From: Clostridia bacterium
GTDB taxonomy: Bacteria > Bacillota > Clostridia > Oscillospirales > Butyricicoccaceae
Length of the DNA stretch: 64,000 bases
Direction: 5' to 3'
Assembly: GCA_021205365.1 (NCBI GenBank)
Contig: JAJPXP010000063.1
Location: 1-64,000, forward strand
In this document: positions 9,309 through 18,208 of the stretch, piece after piece
How the letters are laid out: each line of letters begins with the position of its first letter
Numbering within the stretch: the stretch's first letter is position 1
The notes under the pieces: generated by a model
Databases searched by the model: none
The model's input: only the letters and a program-made list of their open reading frames with translations
What the model was told of the DNA's origin: nothing
Made by a program: the position numbers and the translations under genes

Positions 9309-10331
9309 TTAAGCGTTCGATGCAGTGATGTAAGCTTCCAGAGTAGCCATAGCCTTGCCGGAATCGATGGTTTCAGCGGCAAGCTTGATGCCGTCAGCAA
9401 TGGAAGCTGCCTTGCCGCTGATATACAGTGCAGCACCGGCATTCATCAGAACGACATTGCGCTTGGCTCCCTGTTCCGTACCGTTGAGAATATCCTTTGT
9501 GATCTGTGCATTTTCCTCTGCTGTACCGCCAACGATATCAGACTTCTGTGCACGTGCAAAGCCAAAATCCTCTGGCTGGATGGTATAGGTCTGATAGGAG
9601 CCATCCTTAAATTCACATATAGACGTCGGTGCGCTGATAGAGATTTCATCCATGCGGTCCTGACCATACACAACCATACCGCTTTTGACACCCAGATTGG
9701 TGAGTACGTGTGCCATTGGTTCGAGCAGATATTTGTCGTATACACCAAGCAGCTGGTAGCACGGGCTTGCCGGATTGGTGATCGGCCCGAGGATATTGAA
9801 TACGGTACGGAAGCCCAGTTCCTTGCGGATCGGCCCGACATATTTCATCGAAGTGTGATACTTTTGTGCAAAAAGGAAGCATAAGCCTACAGTGCCCAGT
9901 TCGGATACACATTTTTCCGGGGATTGATCCAGGGAAACACCCAGCGCTTCCAGACAGTCCGCAGCGCCGGACTTAGAGGAAGCAGCACGGTTGCCATGCT
10001 TCGCAACCGGCTGGCCTGCTGCTGCAATGACGATAGCGGCTGTGGAGGAGATGTTGAAGGAATTGGAACGGTCACCGCCAGTTCCAACAATTTCAAGGCA
10101 TTCAATGTCCCCGGTATTCACAGTCATCGCATGTTCCCGCATAGCAGCAGCACAGCCGGAGATTTCATCTACGGTTTCTGCCTTTGCGCTCTTCGTAGAC
10201 AGAGCAGCGAGGAATGCGGCATTCTGGGTTGGCGTGGATTCGCCGCTCATGATTTCGTTCATAACAGAATACGCTTCGTCATAAGTCAGATCTTCCTTCA
10301 TGACAATTTTTGCAATGGCTTCTTTAATCAT
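9309..10331 (-). CDS. trpD: Anthranilate phosphoribosyltransferase
   Basis: The 340-residue protein transfers phosphoribose from PRPP to anthranilate. It has the PRPP-binding VGTGGD loop near residue 82, [12 protein letters not shown], and the FNILGP region. It is not fused to the TrpG glutaminase domain, which is a separate gene upstream. RBS AAAGGAGTAAC precedes the ATG. Confidence 0.96.
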   Translation of the reverse strand: MIKEAIAKIVMKEDLTYDEAYSVMNEIMSGESTPTQNAAFLAALSTKSAKAETVDEISGCAAAMREHAMTVNTGDIECLEIVGTGGDRSNSFNISSTAAIVIAAAGQPVAKHGNRAASSKSGAADCLEALGVSLDQSPEKCVSELGTVGLCFLFAQKYHTSMKYVGPIRKELGFRTVFNILGPITNPASPCYQLLGVYDKYLLEPMAHVLTNLGVKSGMVVYGQDRMDEISISAPTSICEFKDGSYQTYTIQPEDFGFARAQKSDIVGGTAEENAQITKDILNGTEQGAKRNVVLMNAGAALYISGKAASIADGIKLAAETIDSGKAMATLEAYITASNA

Positions 10332-10358
10332 TATAGTTACTCCTTTGCAGTATGGAAA

Positions 10359-10925
10359 TCAAAGTGTATCGGACAGGAAATTTTCCAGCAGAATAGAACC
10401 CTGCGGGGTCAGAATGGATTCCGGATGGAACTGCAGGCCGAAGACCTTGTTTTCCAAATCCATAACAGCCATGACCTCGCCAACACTGTCAGTGGAAACA
10501 ACCTTCAGTGTTTCCGGCAGCTCTGTACCGATCAGGGAATGATAACGTGCTACCGGGATTTCATCCGGCAAACGGTCAAATAGCGGGCACGAATGGTCAA
10601 GGGAGACGATGCTCTGCTTGCCATGCATGAGGCGGCGGGCGTGAGTTACCTTGCCGCCATAGGTTTCGCAGATTGCCTGATGACCAAGGCAGACACCCAT
10701 GATCGGGATTTTCCCCTTAAATTCACGGATGACATCCTCGCAGATACCGGCATCACATGGACGCCCTGGTCCTGGAGAAAGGATAATCCGGTCTGGATTC
10801 AGCGCACGGATTTCATCCAGTGTAATGGCATTGTTCCGGACAACACGAATATCCGGCTCAATGGTGCCGCACATCTGATATAAGTTATAGGAAAAACTGT
10901 CGTAATTATCAATCAGTAAAAGCAT
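10359..10925 (-). CDS. trpG: Anthranilate synthase glutamine amidotransferase component
   Basis: This 188-residue class I glutaminase begins MLLLIDNYDSFSYN. It has LSPGPG, the nucleophile cysteine in MGVCLGHQAI, and the His-Glu pair in LQFHPES. It feeds ammonia to TrpE. In some Firmicutes this subunit also serves PabB; no pab genes are in this window, so a dual role cannot be judged. Confidence 0.94.
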   Translation of the reverse strand: MLLLIDNYDSFSYNLYQMCGTIEPDIRVVRNNAITLDEIRALNPDRIILSPGPGRPCDAGICEDVIREFKGKIPIMGVCLGHQAICETYGGKVTHARRLMHGKQSIVSLDHSCPLFDRLPDEIPVARYHSLIGTELPETLKVVSTDSVGEVMAVMDLENKVFGLQFHPESILTPQGSILLENFLSDTL

Positions 10926-10938
10926 ATTCAGTCACCTC

Positions 10939-12408
10939 TCAGTCTGCATCCACTTCAGCAGCGCGTTCAATTGCAGCAATGACTGCACCTGCTTTGTTCT
11001 GGGATTCCAGATATTCATTTTCCGGCACGGAATCGGCTACGATGCCGCCGCCTGCCTGAACCGTAACACGGCCATTCTTCTTTACGGCCATGCGGATGGC
11101 AATGCAGGTATCCATGTTGCCGGTAAAGTCAACATAACCCAGTGCACCGCCATAAACGCCGCGGGCACACGGTTCCAGCTCTTCGATAATCTCGCAGGCA
11201 CGGATTTTGGGTGCGCCGGACAGGGTTCCTGCCGGAAGCAGGGTAGTGATGGCATCAAATGCATCATAGTCCGGCTTGATATCACCTTCAACAACGGAGG
11301 TGATGTGCATAATACGGGAATAGCGGTGAATCATCTGGTAGTCGGTGACTTCGACCGAACCGAACTCGGACAAACGCCCGATATCATTTCTGCCGAGGTC
11401 AACCAGCATATTGTGCTCTGCCAGTTCCTTTTCATCGCGGAGCAGGCCAGCTTCCAGAGCGAGATCCTCTTCCTTTGTTGCGCCGCGGGGACGGGAACCT
11501 GCAACCGGGAAGGTGGACAAACGTCCGTTTCTCAGACGGACAAGGGTTTCCGGAGAAGTGCTCATCAGTTCGATATCATCCCGGTGCAGATATACCATGT
11601 ACGGTGACGGGTTGGTGGTACGCAGGACACGGTATGCATCCAGAAGGCTGTCGGTATACGGCGTCTCAAAACGGCGGGAGAGCACGGCCTGGAAAATATC
11701 GCCATCTACAATATACTGCTTTGTCCTATTGACGATATCGCAGTATTCTTCCTTTGTCACATTACAGGTAAACTCTGGCTTGCAGTGATTGCGTACAACA
11801 GGAAGAGCCATCGGCTCACGAATCAGCCGGATGATCTTTTCGATCTCAGCACGTGCAGTACCGTAATTTTCGAGGATGGAATCGGTTTTCATATTGACAA
11901 TCACATCAATCTTCTGCGACAGATGGTCATAGGCAATCACCTTGTCAAACAGCATCAGGTCGAAGTCATCTACGTCACTGGAACGGAGTTTGAGCGTGGG
12001 TTCCGTATAGCCGATCATGCGGTATGCATAATAGCCAACCAGGCCGCCGGTAAACGGCGGGAAGCCTTCAATGCGTGGCGCTTGATACTGGGACATCAGC
12101 CTGCGAAGAATTTCATTCGGCTGATCTGTCGTAACAGTTTCTGTTGGACGTCCATCGGTATATTCTGTGGTGACAACATGATCTTTGCATACGATATGCA
12201 CAATCGGGTCATAACCGAGGAAAGAATAACGTCCCCAGCGTTCGCCGCCCTCCACGCTTTCCAGCAGGAAATAACGGTCAGATACCTGTGCAATTTTGCG
12301 AAGCAGTGCAATCGGTGTGGTAACGTCCGCGTAGATTTCGCGGCACAGCGGAATCATGGAGTAGTTTTCGGCATAAGACTGAATTTCCGAAGCAGATGGT
12401 CTTAACAT
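10939..12408 (-). CDS. trpE: Anthranilate synthase component I
   Basis: The 489-residue chorismate-binding enzyme makes anthranilate. The tryptophan feedback site LLESVEGG is present near residue 48, so the enzyme is probably feedback-inhibited. C-terminal chorismate motifs such as STSPETLVRL, LPAGTLSGAPK and QAGGGIV are intact. The ATG follows AAAGGAAG. It is the first gene of the operon, directly behind a tryptophan-specific T-box, so expression is controlled both at the RNA level (uncharged tRNA-Trp) and by product inhibition. Confidence 0.96.
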   Translation of the reverse strand: MLRPSASEIQSYAENYSMIPLCREIYADVTTPIALLRKIAQVSDRYFLLESVEGGERWGRYSFLGYDPIVHIVCKDHVVTTEYTDGRPTETVTTDQPNEILRRLMSQYQAPRIEGFPPFTGGLVGYYAYRMIGYTEPTLKLRSSDVDDFDLMLFDKVIAYDHLSQKIDVIVNMKTDSILENYGTARAEIEKIIRLIREPMALPVVRNHCKPEFTCNVTKEEYCDIVNRTKQYIVDGDIFQAVLSRRFETPYTDSLLDAYRVLRTTNPSPYMVYLHRDDIELMSTSPETLVRLRNGRLSTFPVAGSRPRGATKEEDLALEAGLLRDEKELAEHNMLVDLGRNDIGRLSEFGSVEVTDYQMIHRYSRIMHITSVVEGDIKPDYDAFDAITTLLPAGTLSGAPKIRACEIIEELEPCARGVYGGALGYVDFTGNMDTCIAIRMAVKKNGRVTVQAGGGIVADSVPENEYLESQNKAGAVIAAIERAAEVDAD

Positions 12409-12452
12409 ATGTGGATCTTCCTTTCTGTGTTCTGCGGCGGGAAACGGGCAAC

Positions 12453-12740
12453 AAAAAAAGCCTTCATCCCAAGTTCCTTACAAACTACTGGGACAAAAGC
12501 CATAACGCTTCTGCGGTGCCACCCATATTGCCGATCCGATGAAGGAATCGACCACTCGCCGCACACTAACATGTGCGTTCCGGAGTAACGGCCGGATACC
12601 GTCAGCGCCTACTTGCCGAAGCTTTCAGGCTGCCCTCACGAGTCCATTCCGCAGTGTCCGTACTGCTGCAATTCCACCAGCTGCAGCTCTCTGTGTGCAC
12701 TTCGTAAAGCGTACTTCTCTCGATCAACGGTTTGATTTAT
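12453..12740 (-). promoter_or_regulatory. T-box riboswitch, tryptophan-specific (specifier UGG)
   Basis: On the minus strand the leader has the conserved T-box core GGGTGGCACCGC (12513-12524), whose TGGCACC pairs with the tRNA acceptor end. Stem I lies upstream; within GGAATGGACT (12641-12650) the specifier codon is TGG at 12644-12646, which reads tryptophan. Downstream, GCTTTTGTCCCA pairs with TGGGATGAAGGC (GU pairs allowed) and is followed by seven T (12453-12459): the regulated terminator. Uncharged tRNA-Trp is expected to bind the specifier and T-box and open the trp operon. The specifier, core and terminator are all visible, so amino-acid assignment is strong. Confidence 0.93.
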
Positions 12741-12747
12741 TATTTCA

Positions 12748-12776
12748 ACCCTACCACAGGACCGGGAAATTGTCAA
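12748..12776 (-). promoter_or_regulatory. trp operon promoter
   Basis: TTGACA (12771-12776), a 17-base spacer and TAGGGT (12748-12753) on the minus strand. The predicted start near 12741 is just before stem I of the T-box. Confidence 0.6.
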
Positions 12777-12952
12777 GAGGAAAAGGATAAATTTCTTTGA
12801 CATTATGTATAAAAGGGGAAAACTTTATAAAAATGATAATACGATATAACCGATTTACAAAACAGCGGCGGGAAATTGTACTGAAAATCACGTATAAATG
12901 TTACAAAAATTATACATGAACAATAAAATATTGACTGTGGCTTACTTTTTTG

Positions 12953-12980
12953 TTGAAAATACAGAATATTATGTTATAAT
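12953..12980 (+). promoter_or_regulatory. glgP promoter
   Basis: TTGAAA (12953-12958), 16-base spacer, TATAAT (12975-12980). It is the only good promoter in the 330-base gap between the divergent trp and glgP transcripts. Confidence 0.6.
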
Positions 12981-12986
12981 AATAAC

Positions 12987-13110
12987 ATTGCGATATATGG
13001 GTTGTTTGGAATATACTGTACACTGTGGAAAGTGTTACAGTACCAAACGCTGCAGGGACCCTGCGGAAGGCCCGATTGCTTACCGATCAGAAAGGTGGTT
13101 TACTCACACA
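12987..13110 (+). promoter_or_regulatory. Structured 5' leader of glgP
   Basis: The roughly 125-base untranslated leader folds well by eye. GTTTGG (13004-13009) pairs with CCAAAC (13043-13048). Inside it TACTGTACACT (13014-13024) pairs with AGTGTTACAGTA (13031-13042) with one bulge. A second hairpin, GCAGG-GAC-CCTGC, follows at 13052-13064. It matches no riboswitch I can recall, and there is no terminator before the gene. It could be a regulatory leader or only a stable 5' end. Confidence 0.4.
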
Positions 13111-15492
13111 ATGAATTGTACCAAACTTATGGAAGATATTGAAGTATATCTGAAGAGTGACCTCTGCAAGAATCTTGACGAGGCCAATGCACAGGATCTT
13201 CATCATGCTCTTTCAAAAGCGATCATGTCCCAAATTGCAGATTCCTGGAAGGAAAGCATGAAGCTGCACCGTGCAGCACGTCATGCATACTACATGTCTG
13301 CAGAGTTCTTAATTGGACGTGCTATCTACAACAACCTGCTATGCCTGGGCATCTATGATGAAGTAGAAAAGCTGTTCAAGGAACGCGGACTGGATCTGGC
13401 AGATCTGGAAGAAGTAGAAGACGCATCTCTTGGCAATGGCGGTCTGGGCCGCCTGGCTGCATGTTTTCTGGATTCCGCTGCAACGCTGGATCTGCCGCTG
13501 GACGGTTATGGCATCCGTTATAAGTATGGCCTGTTTAAGCAGTATATTCAGGATGGCTTCCAGATGGAGACTGCTGATGACTGGACCCGTTTCGGCGATC
13601 CGTGGAGTATCCGCGTGGATTCCGAGGCTGTCCTTGTTAAGTTTGCAGACCAGACTGTCCGCGCTGTACCGTATGATCTGCCGGTTATCGGTTATGGCAC
13701 CAAGAACATCGGCAACTTGCGTCTGTGGCAGGCAGAGCCGATTTCTTCCTTTGACTTTAATGAATTCAATGCACAGCATTATGAAGCATCTGTACGCGAA
13801 AAGAACCGTGCAGAGGATATTTCCCGTGTACTGTATCCGAATGACTCCACTGATGAAGGCAAGAAGCTGCGTCTGAAGCAGCAGTATTTCTTCTGCTCTG
13901 CTTCCCTGCAGGATATGATTAAGGATTTCAAGAAGGTTCACGGCAACGACTTTGCTCATTTTGCTGACTTCAATACAATCCAGCTGAACGATACCCATCC
14001 GGTTATTGCGATTCCGGAACTGATTCGTCTGCTGACCACCTATGAAGGCGTCAGCTTCGAGCAGGCACTGAAGATTGCGCAGAAGACCTTTGCATACACC
14101 AATCATACCGTCCTGCCAGAAGCACTGGAGAAGTGGAACAAGCATCTGCTGATTGCTGTTGTACCGGAAATCTACGATATCATTGAGAGAATCAACAACA
14201 TGTTTATTGATGAACTGTATCGCCAGCAGCGCCATCCGGACTTCATTCAGGATGTACAGATCATCAAGCATGATATGGTTCACATGGCAAATCTGGCTAT
14301 GTACGGTTCCAGCTACGTAAATGGTGTAGCTGCAATCCACACCGAAATCCTGAAGAAGGATACGCTGCATTCCTTCTATGAGATGTGGCCGGAGCGCTTC
14401 CAGAACAAGACCAACGGTATCACCCAGCGCCGCTGGCTGGCTTTGAACAACCGTGAGCTGTCTGCTATGATTACCCGTCTGCTGGGTTCCGACGCTTGGG
14501 TTAAGGATTTGTCCCAGCTGAAGAAGCTGGAGAAGTATGCGGATGACAAGGCGATTCTCGATGAGTTCTGGGAAATCAAGCACCAGAAGAAGCATCAGCT
14601 GGCTCTGTTTATGCTGAAGCACGACGGCACCGCTCCGATCAGAGGCTCTATCTACGATATCCAGATCAAGCGTCTGCATGAGTATAAGCGTCAGTTCCTC
14701 AATGCACTGTCCATCCTGTATATTTACTTTGGCCTGAAGGATGGCTCCATTAAGGATTTCCATCCGACCACCTTTATCTTCGGCGCAAAGGCAGCTCCGG
14801 GCTATGCACGTGCTAAGGGCATCATCAAGCTGATCAATGAGATTGCACGTCTGGTTGAAAATGACGGCCAGGTACGCGACAAGATCCGTGTTATCTTTGT
14901 CCAGAACTACAACGTATCGTATGCTGAGAAGCTGGTTGCAGCAGCGAATGTATCCGAACAGATTTCTACTGCAGGTACGGAAGCATCTGGCACCGGCAAC
15001 ATGAAGCTGATGCTGAATGGTGCTGTTACACTGGGTACTCTGGACGGCGCAAACGTAGAAATTGCGCAGGAAGCTGGTATCGAGAACGAGTATATCTTTG
15101 GCGGCACTGTTGAAGAGATTGAGCAGCAGAACCACAGCGATTATATTCCGTATCATATCTACAACAACGATCCGAAGATCAAGCGTGTCATGGAAGCACT
15201 GGTTAACGGCACACTGGACGATGGCGGCACAGGCCTGTTCAAGGAATTGTATGATTCCATCATCCACAATGTTGACTGGGGCCAGAGCCATCCGGATAAG
15301 TACTTCCTGATGTATGACTTCCAGAGCTATGTTGACACCAAGCTGCGTCTGAATAATGACTACAAGGATAAGTATGCATTTGCCGAGAAGTGCTGGAGAA
15401 ACATCTGCAATGCCGGCAAGTTCAGCTCTGACCGTACCATCAAGGACTACGCTGACAATATCTGGCATATTGATCCGATCGAATTTGATTAA
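13111..15492 (+). CDS. glgP: Glycogen/starch/alpha-glucan phosphorylase
   Basis: The 793-residue GT35 enzyme releases glucose-1-phosphate from glycogen. The PLP lysine is K632 in EASGTGNMK. DTHPVIAIPE, ITQRRWL, FGAKAAPGYARAKG and LGTLDGANVEI are all typical. The reading frame is open for 71 codons further upstream, but ATG 13111 fits the family N-terminus, has AGAAAGGTGG before it, and the upstream stretch holds the promoter and a hairpin. No other glycogen gene is nearby, so it is a single-gene transcript between its own promoter and terminator. Confidence 0.97.
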   Translation: MNCTKLMEDIEVYLKSDLCKNLDEANAQDLHHALSKAIMSQIADSWKESMKLHRAARHAYYMSAEFLIGRAIYNNLLCLGIYDEVEKLFKERGLDLADLEEVEDASLGNGGLGRLAACFLDSAATLDLPLDGYGIRYKYGLFKQYIQDGFQMETADDWTRFGDPWSIRVDSEAVLVKFADQTVRAVPYDLPVIGYGTKNIGNLRLWQAEPISSFDFNEFNAQHYEASVREKNRAEDISRVLYPNDSTDEGKKLRLKQQYFFCSASLQDMIKDFKKVHGNDFAHFADFNTIQLNDTHPVIAIPELIRLLTTYEGVSFEQALKIAQKTFAYTNHTVLPEALEKWNKHLLIAVVPEIYDIIERINNMFIDELYRQQRHPDFIQDVQIIKHDMVHMANLAMYGSSYVNGVAAIHTEILKKDTLHSFYEMWPERFQNKTNGITQRRWLALNNRELSAMITRLLGSDAWVKDLSQLKKLEKYADDKAILDEFWEIKHQKKHQLALFMLKHDGTAPIRGSIYDIQIKRLHEYKRQFLNALSILYIYFGLKDGSIKDFHPTTFIFGAKAAPGYARAKGIIKLINEIARLVENDGQVRDKIRVIFVQNYNVSYAEKLVAAANVSEQISTAGTEASGTGNMKLMLNGAVTLGTLDGANVEIAQEAGIENEYIFGGTVEEIEQQNHSDYIPYHIYNNDPKIKRVMEALVNGTLDDGGTGLFKELYDSIIHNVDWGQSHPDKYFLMYDFQSYVDTKLRLNNDYKDKYAFAEKCWRNICNAGKFSSDRTIKDYADNIWHIDPIEFD

Positions 15493-15531
15493 TATCCAAT
15501 TCTGTCAGATGTATTTTTAATTTGCTATAAG

Positions 15532-15570
15532 CCGGAAAGCGGAGGGAAACTTCTGTTTTCCGGTTTTTTA
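15532..15570 (+). terminator. glgP terminator
   Basis: A stem of about 14 bp (CCGGAAAGCGGAGG, GAAA tetraloop, complement with GU pairs) is followed by TTTTTT. It lies 40 bases after the glgP stop. Confidence 0.88.
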
Positions 15571-15683
15571 GTGTATCAGCGCATGATAAAGCGTTTTTAT
15601 GCAAGTGTGGTTACAAAAAGGAATGTACACAATACAGGATGGGAAAAATTTGAAAAATAATGTAGGATTTAACCAAAAAAGTC

Positions 15684-15737
15684 TCGAAATTTCTGTGATG
15701 TTGCGCTATAATGAATGATGGTATAGGTTCGCCTATA
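15684..15737 (+). promoter_or_regulatory. ppk promoter and UUCG-capped 5' hairpin
   Basis: TCGAAA (15684-15689), 17-base spacer, TATAAT (15707-15712). The predicted RNA then starts almost directly with TATAGG-TTCG-CCTATA (15722-15737), a hairpin capped by an extra-stable UUCG loop, which would protect the 5' end of the message. Confidence 0.5.
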
Positions 15738-15768
15738 TGAAAAGAGATAGAAAAGGAGGGCGGCTGAC

Positions 15769-17997
15769 ATGCTTCCTATGGATTTGCTGGTTAACAGAGA
15801 GTTAAGCTGGCTGGAATTTAATAAGAGATGTCTTTCTGAGGCATTGCGGACAGATGTACCGCTGTTTGAACGTCTGAAATTTGCAGCAATTTATTTTTCA
15901 AATCTGGATGAATTTTTTATGGTGCGCGTCGGTTCTCTCACGGATCAAAGTATAATGGATCCGGACAAGCTCGACGATAAGACGGGCTGGAATTCAGCAA
16001 AGCAGGTAGAGAAAATGCTGGAAATGGTGCATTCCTTCGAGCCGATGGCAGGAGAAATGTATAAATCCCTGCAATTGGAGCTGAAACAGAAGGGAATTGA
16101 CTTTATTGATTTCAAAAAGATCAATAAAATGGATGAAATGATTGCGCAGAAATATTTTAATGAGGAAATTAAACCGCTACTGTCTCCGCAGATTGTGGAT
16201 CGGCATCATCCTTTCCCGTTTCTCCGCAATAAAGAAAAATATGTGGTTTCCTGCCATATTACCAAAAACGGCGGAGAACGTTTTGGTGTGATTCCGATTG
16301 GACATCTGCCGGATTATTTTGTTGTTAATTTTGACGAGCGGATCAAGGTATTTTTTACCTGTGATATTCTTGAGCATTATCTTGAGCAGATGTTTACCAA
16401 GCAGAAAATTGTAGAGAGAACAACAATCCGTGTGACCCGAAACGCAGATATTACAGTTGACGAAGCACTGCTGGATTATGATATCGACTTCAGAGGTGTC
16501 ATGCAGGAGCTGCTGAAAAAAAGACGTCGTTTGTTTGCTGTCCGGCTACAGATGTCCGGGAAATCGGAAAAAACTCAAAAATACCTGTGTGAGCATTTGG
16601 AGGTAGCCAAGTCAGGTGTTTTTGTACAGAAAATCCCATTGGATTTCAGTTTTGGATTTTCTCTTCCCGGCAAAGTGAAAAAGTCCGATATGTCAATGTT
16701 TTATCCGGAACGCAAACCGCATATGCCTGTGATCTATCAGCAGAACATTCCGATTCGTCAGCTGGCGGAAAAGGAAATTCTGTTGGCATATCCATTTCAT
16801 AGTTATAGCCCGTTTCTGAACATGCTGTATGAAGCGGCAGATGATCCGGAGGTCATTTCCATTCGGATATCGTTGTATCGTCTGGCGGGACATAGTAAGG
16901 TTGTATCTGCGCTGTGTTATGCGGCAGACCGCGGCAAGGATGTTCTATGTATGCTGGAACTGCGGGCACGTTTTGATGAACAGAGCAATATTGATTATTC
17001 TGCAATCCTGGAACAGGCAGGCTGCCGGGTCATCTATGGTTTGAGTGACTATAAAGTGCATGCAAAGCTGTGCGTCATTACACGCAGAGATGCAAATGGA
17101 AATGTTAGCTATACAACGCAGGTTGGCACTGGTAACTACAATGAGAAAACTTCGGAACAGTATACAGACCTTTGCTTTATTACCAACGAAGCTGCCGTAG
17201 GCAGAGATGCCACAGCGGTATTTAACAATCTTGCCATTGGTGAGATCACGGAGCAGACAGAATCCCTGTGGGTTGCCCCGCATTGCTATCGTTCACATGT
17301 TCTGGAGCTGCTTGACCGTGAAATTGAAATACAGAAAAATGGCGGGCATGGCTATGTTGCCATGAAGGTCAATTCATTCAATGATGTTGGCATTATGGAG
17401 AAGATGGTGGAGGCATCCCAGGCAGGTGTAGAAATCCATCTGTATGTCCGGGGCATCTGTTGCCTGCGTCCGGGCATCAAGGGATATACCGAAAATATTA
17501 CCATTCGTGCTCTGCTTGGGCGTTATCTGGAGCATTCCCGTATTTTTGTTTTTGGCGAAGGGGATCGTCAGCGCATTCTTTTGGGATCCGGAGATCTGTT
17601 GAACAGAAATACACAGCGGCGCGTGGAAATTTTTGCAGAGCCAAAATCAGAAGAGATCCGCAGACAGCTGTTATATATTCTGAAAACATTGGAAAATGAT
17701 AACTATCAGTCCTGGCTGATGCAGCCAGATGGCACATATCAGCGTGTTACCTGTGGAGAAGATGCGCAGGTGGTAAACAGCCAAATGAAATTGTTTGATT
17801 ACTTCACCCGCGATGCATCCATAACTCCTTCGGTGGATTCGGCGACAGAATCGCAGCAGATGCCGGAAGCAGAAAAAGCGAAAGAAGGCATCGAACAAAC
17901 CATGAAAATTTTGCGTGCAAAAGAAAAAAAGCAGGAATCAGAAGAAGTATCAGGGCAGGGATTTTTCAAACGGATTTTTCGACTGTTCAAAAATTGA
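15769..17997 (+). CDS. ppk1: Polyphosphate kinase 1 (paralogue A, with a basic amphipathic tail)
   Basis: This 742-residue PPK1 reversibly polymerises the gamma-phosphate of ATP into polyphosphate. The N-terminal NRELSWLEFN and SNLDEFFMVRVG are textbook. The phosphohistidine is H431 in YKVHAKL and the second essential histidine is H589 in LEHSR. The last 55 or so residues go beyond the catalytic core: an acidic/lysine-rich stretch ending in FFKRIFRLFKN, which looks like a membrane-seeking amphipathic helix. The ATG has AGGAGGG at 8 bases. A second full ppk1 lies at 39971-42040. No exopolyphosphatase gene is in the window. Confidence 0.97.
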   Translation: MLPMDLLVNRELSWLEFNKRCLSEALRTDVPLFERLKFAAIYFSNLDEFFMVRVGSLTDQSIMDPDKLDDKTGWNSAKQVEKMLEMVHSFEPMAGEMYKSLQLELKQKGIDFIDFKKINKMDEMIAQKYFNEEIKPLLSPQIVDRHHPFPFLRNKEKYVVSCHITKNGGERFGVIPIGHLPDYFVVNFDERIKVFFTCDILEHYLEQMFTKQKIVERTTIRVTRNADITVDEALLDYDIDFRGVMQELLKKRRRLFAVRLQMSGKSEKTQKYLCEHLEVAKSGVFVQKIPLDFSFGFSLPGKVKKSDMSMFYPERKPHMPVIYQQNIPIRQLAEKEILLAYPFHSYSPFLNMLYEAADDPEVISIRISLYRLAGHSKVVSALCYAADRGKDVLCMLELRARFDEQSNIDYSAILEQAGCRVIYGLSDYKVHAKLCVITRRDANGNVSYTTQVGTGNYNEKTSEQYTDLCFITNEAAVGRDATAVFNNLAIGEITEQTESLWVAPHCYRSHVLELLDREIEIQKNGGHGYVAMKVNSFNDVGIMEKMVEASQAGVEIHLYVRGICCLRPGIKGYTENITIRALLGRYLEHSRIFVFGEGDRQRILLGSGDLLNRNTQRRVEIFAEPKSEEIRRQLLYILKTLENDNYQSWLMQPDGTYQRVTCGEDAQVVNSQMKLFDYFTRDASITPSVDSATESQQMPEAEKAKEGIEQTMKILRAKEKKQESEEVSGQGFFKRIFRLFKN

Positions 17998-18012
17998 ATA
18001 AAAAGTAACAAT

Positions 18013-18063
18013 ATAACGCAGTTAATTTTGCCAGAAATTTGTGGCATTGGCTGCGTTATTTTG
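18013..18063 (+). terminator. Terminator after ppk1 A
   Basis: ATAACGCAG (18013-18021) pairs with CTGCGTTAT (18051-18059), with an inner TGCCA/TGGCA stem, followed by a short T-run. Confidence 0.6.
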
Positions 18064-18208
18064 TGCAGATAAAAAATGTTAACAGTTCATGCCTTGACAG
18101 TCAGATATTACCTGTTTAGAATAGCTATAGAAAACACAACGGTTGTTTTCATAAATTTCTGAAATGAATTTATGACATAATGGAATGAATACAAACAGGA
18201 GGTGCCAT

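Noticed and set aside
13339..15468. A 709-codon open frame antisense to glycogen phosphorylase
   Set aside because: It is fully antisense to a clear GlgP, has no ribosome site or known domain, and its Cys/Ile/Gln-rich make-up is what the complement of third-position-biased codons gives.
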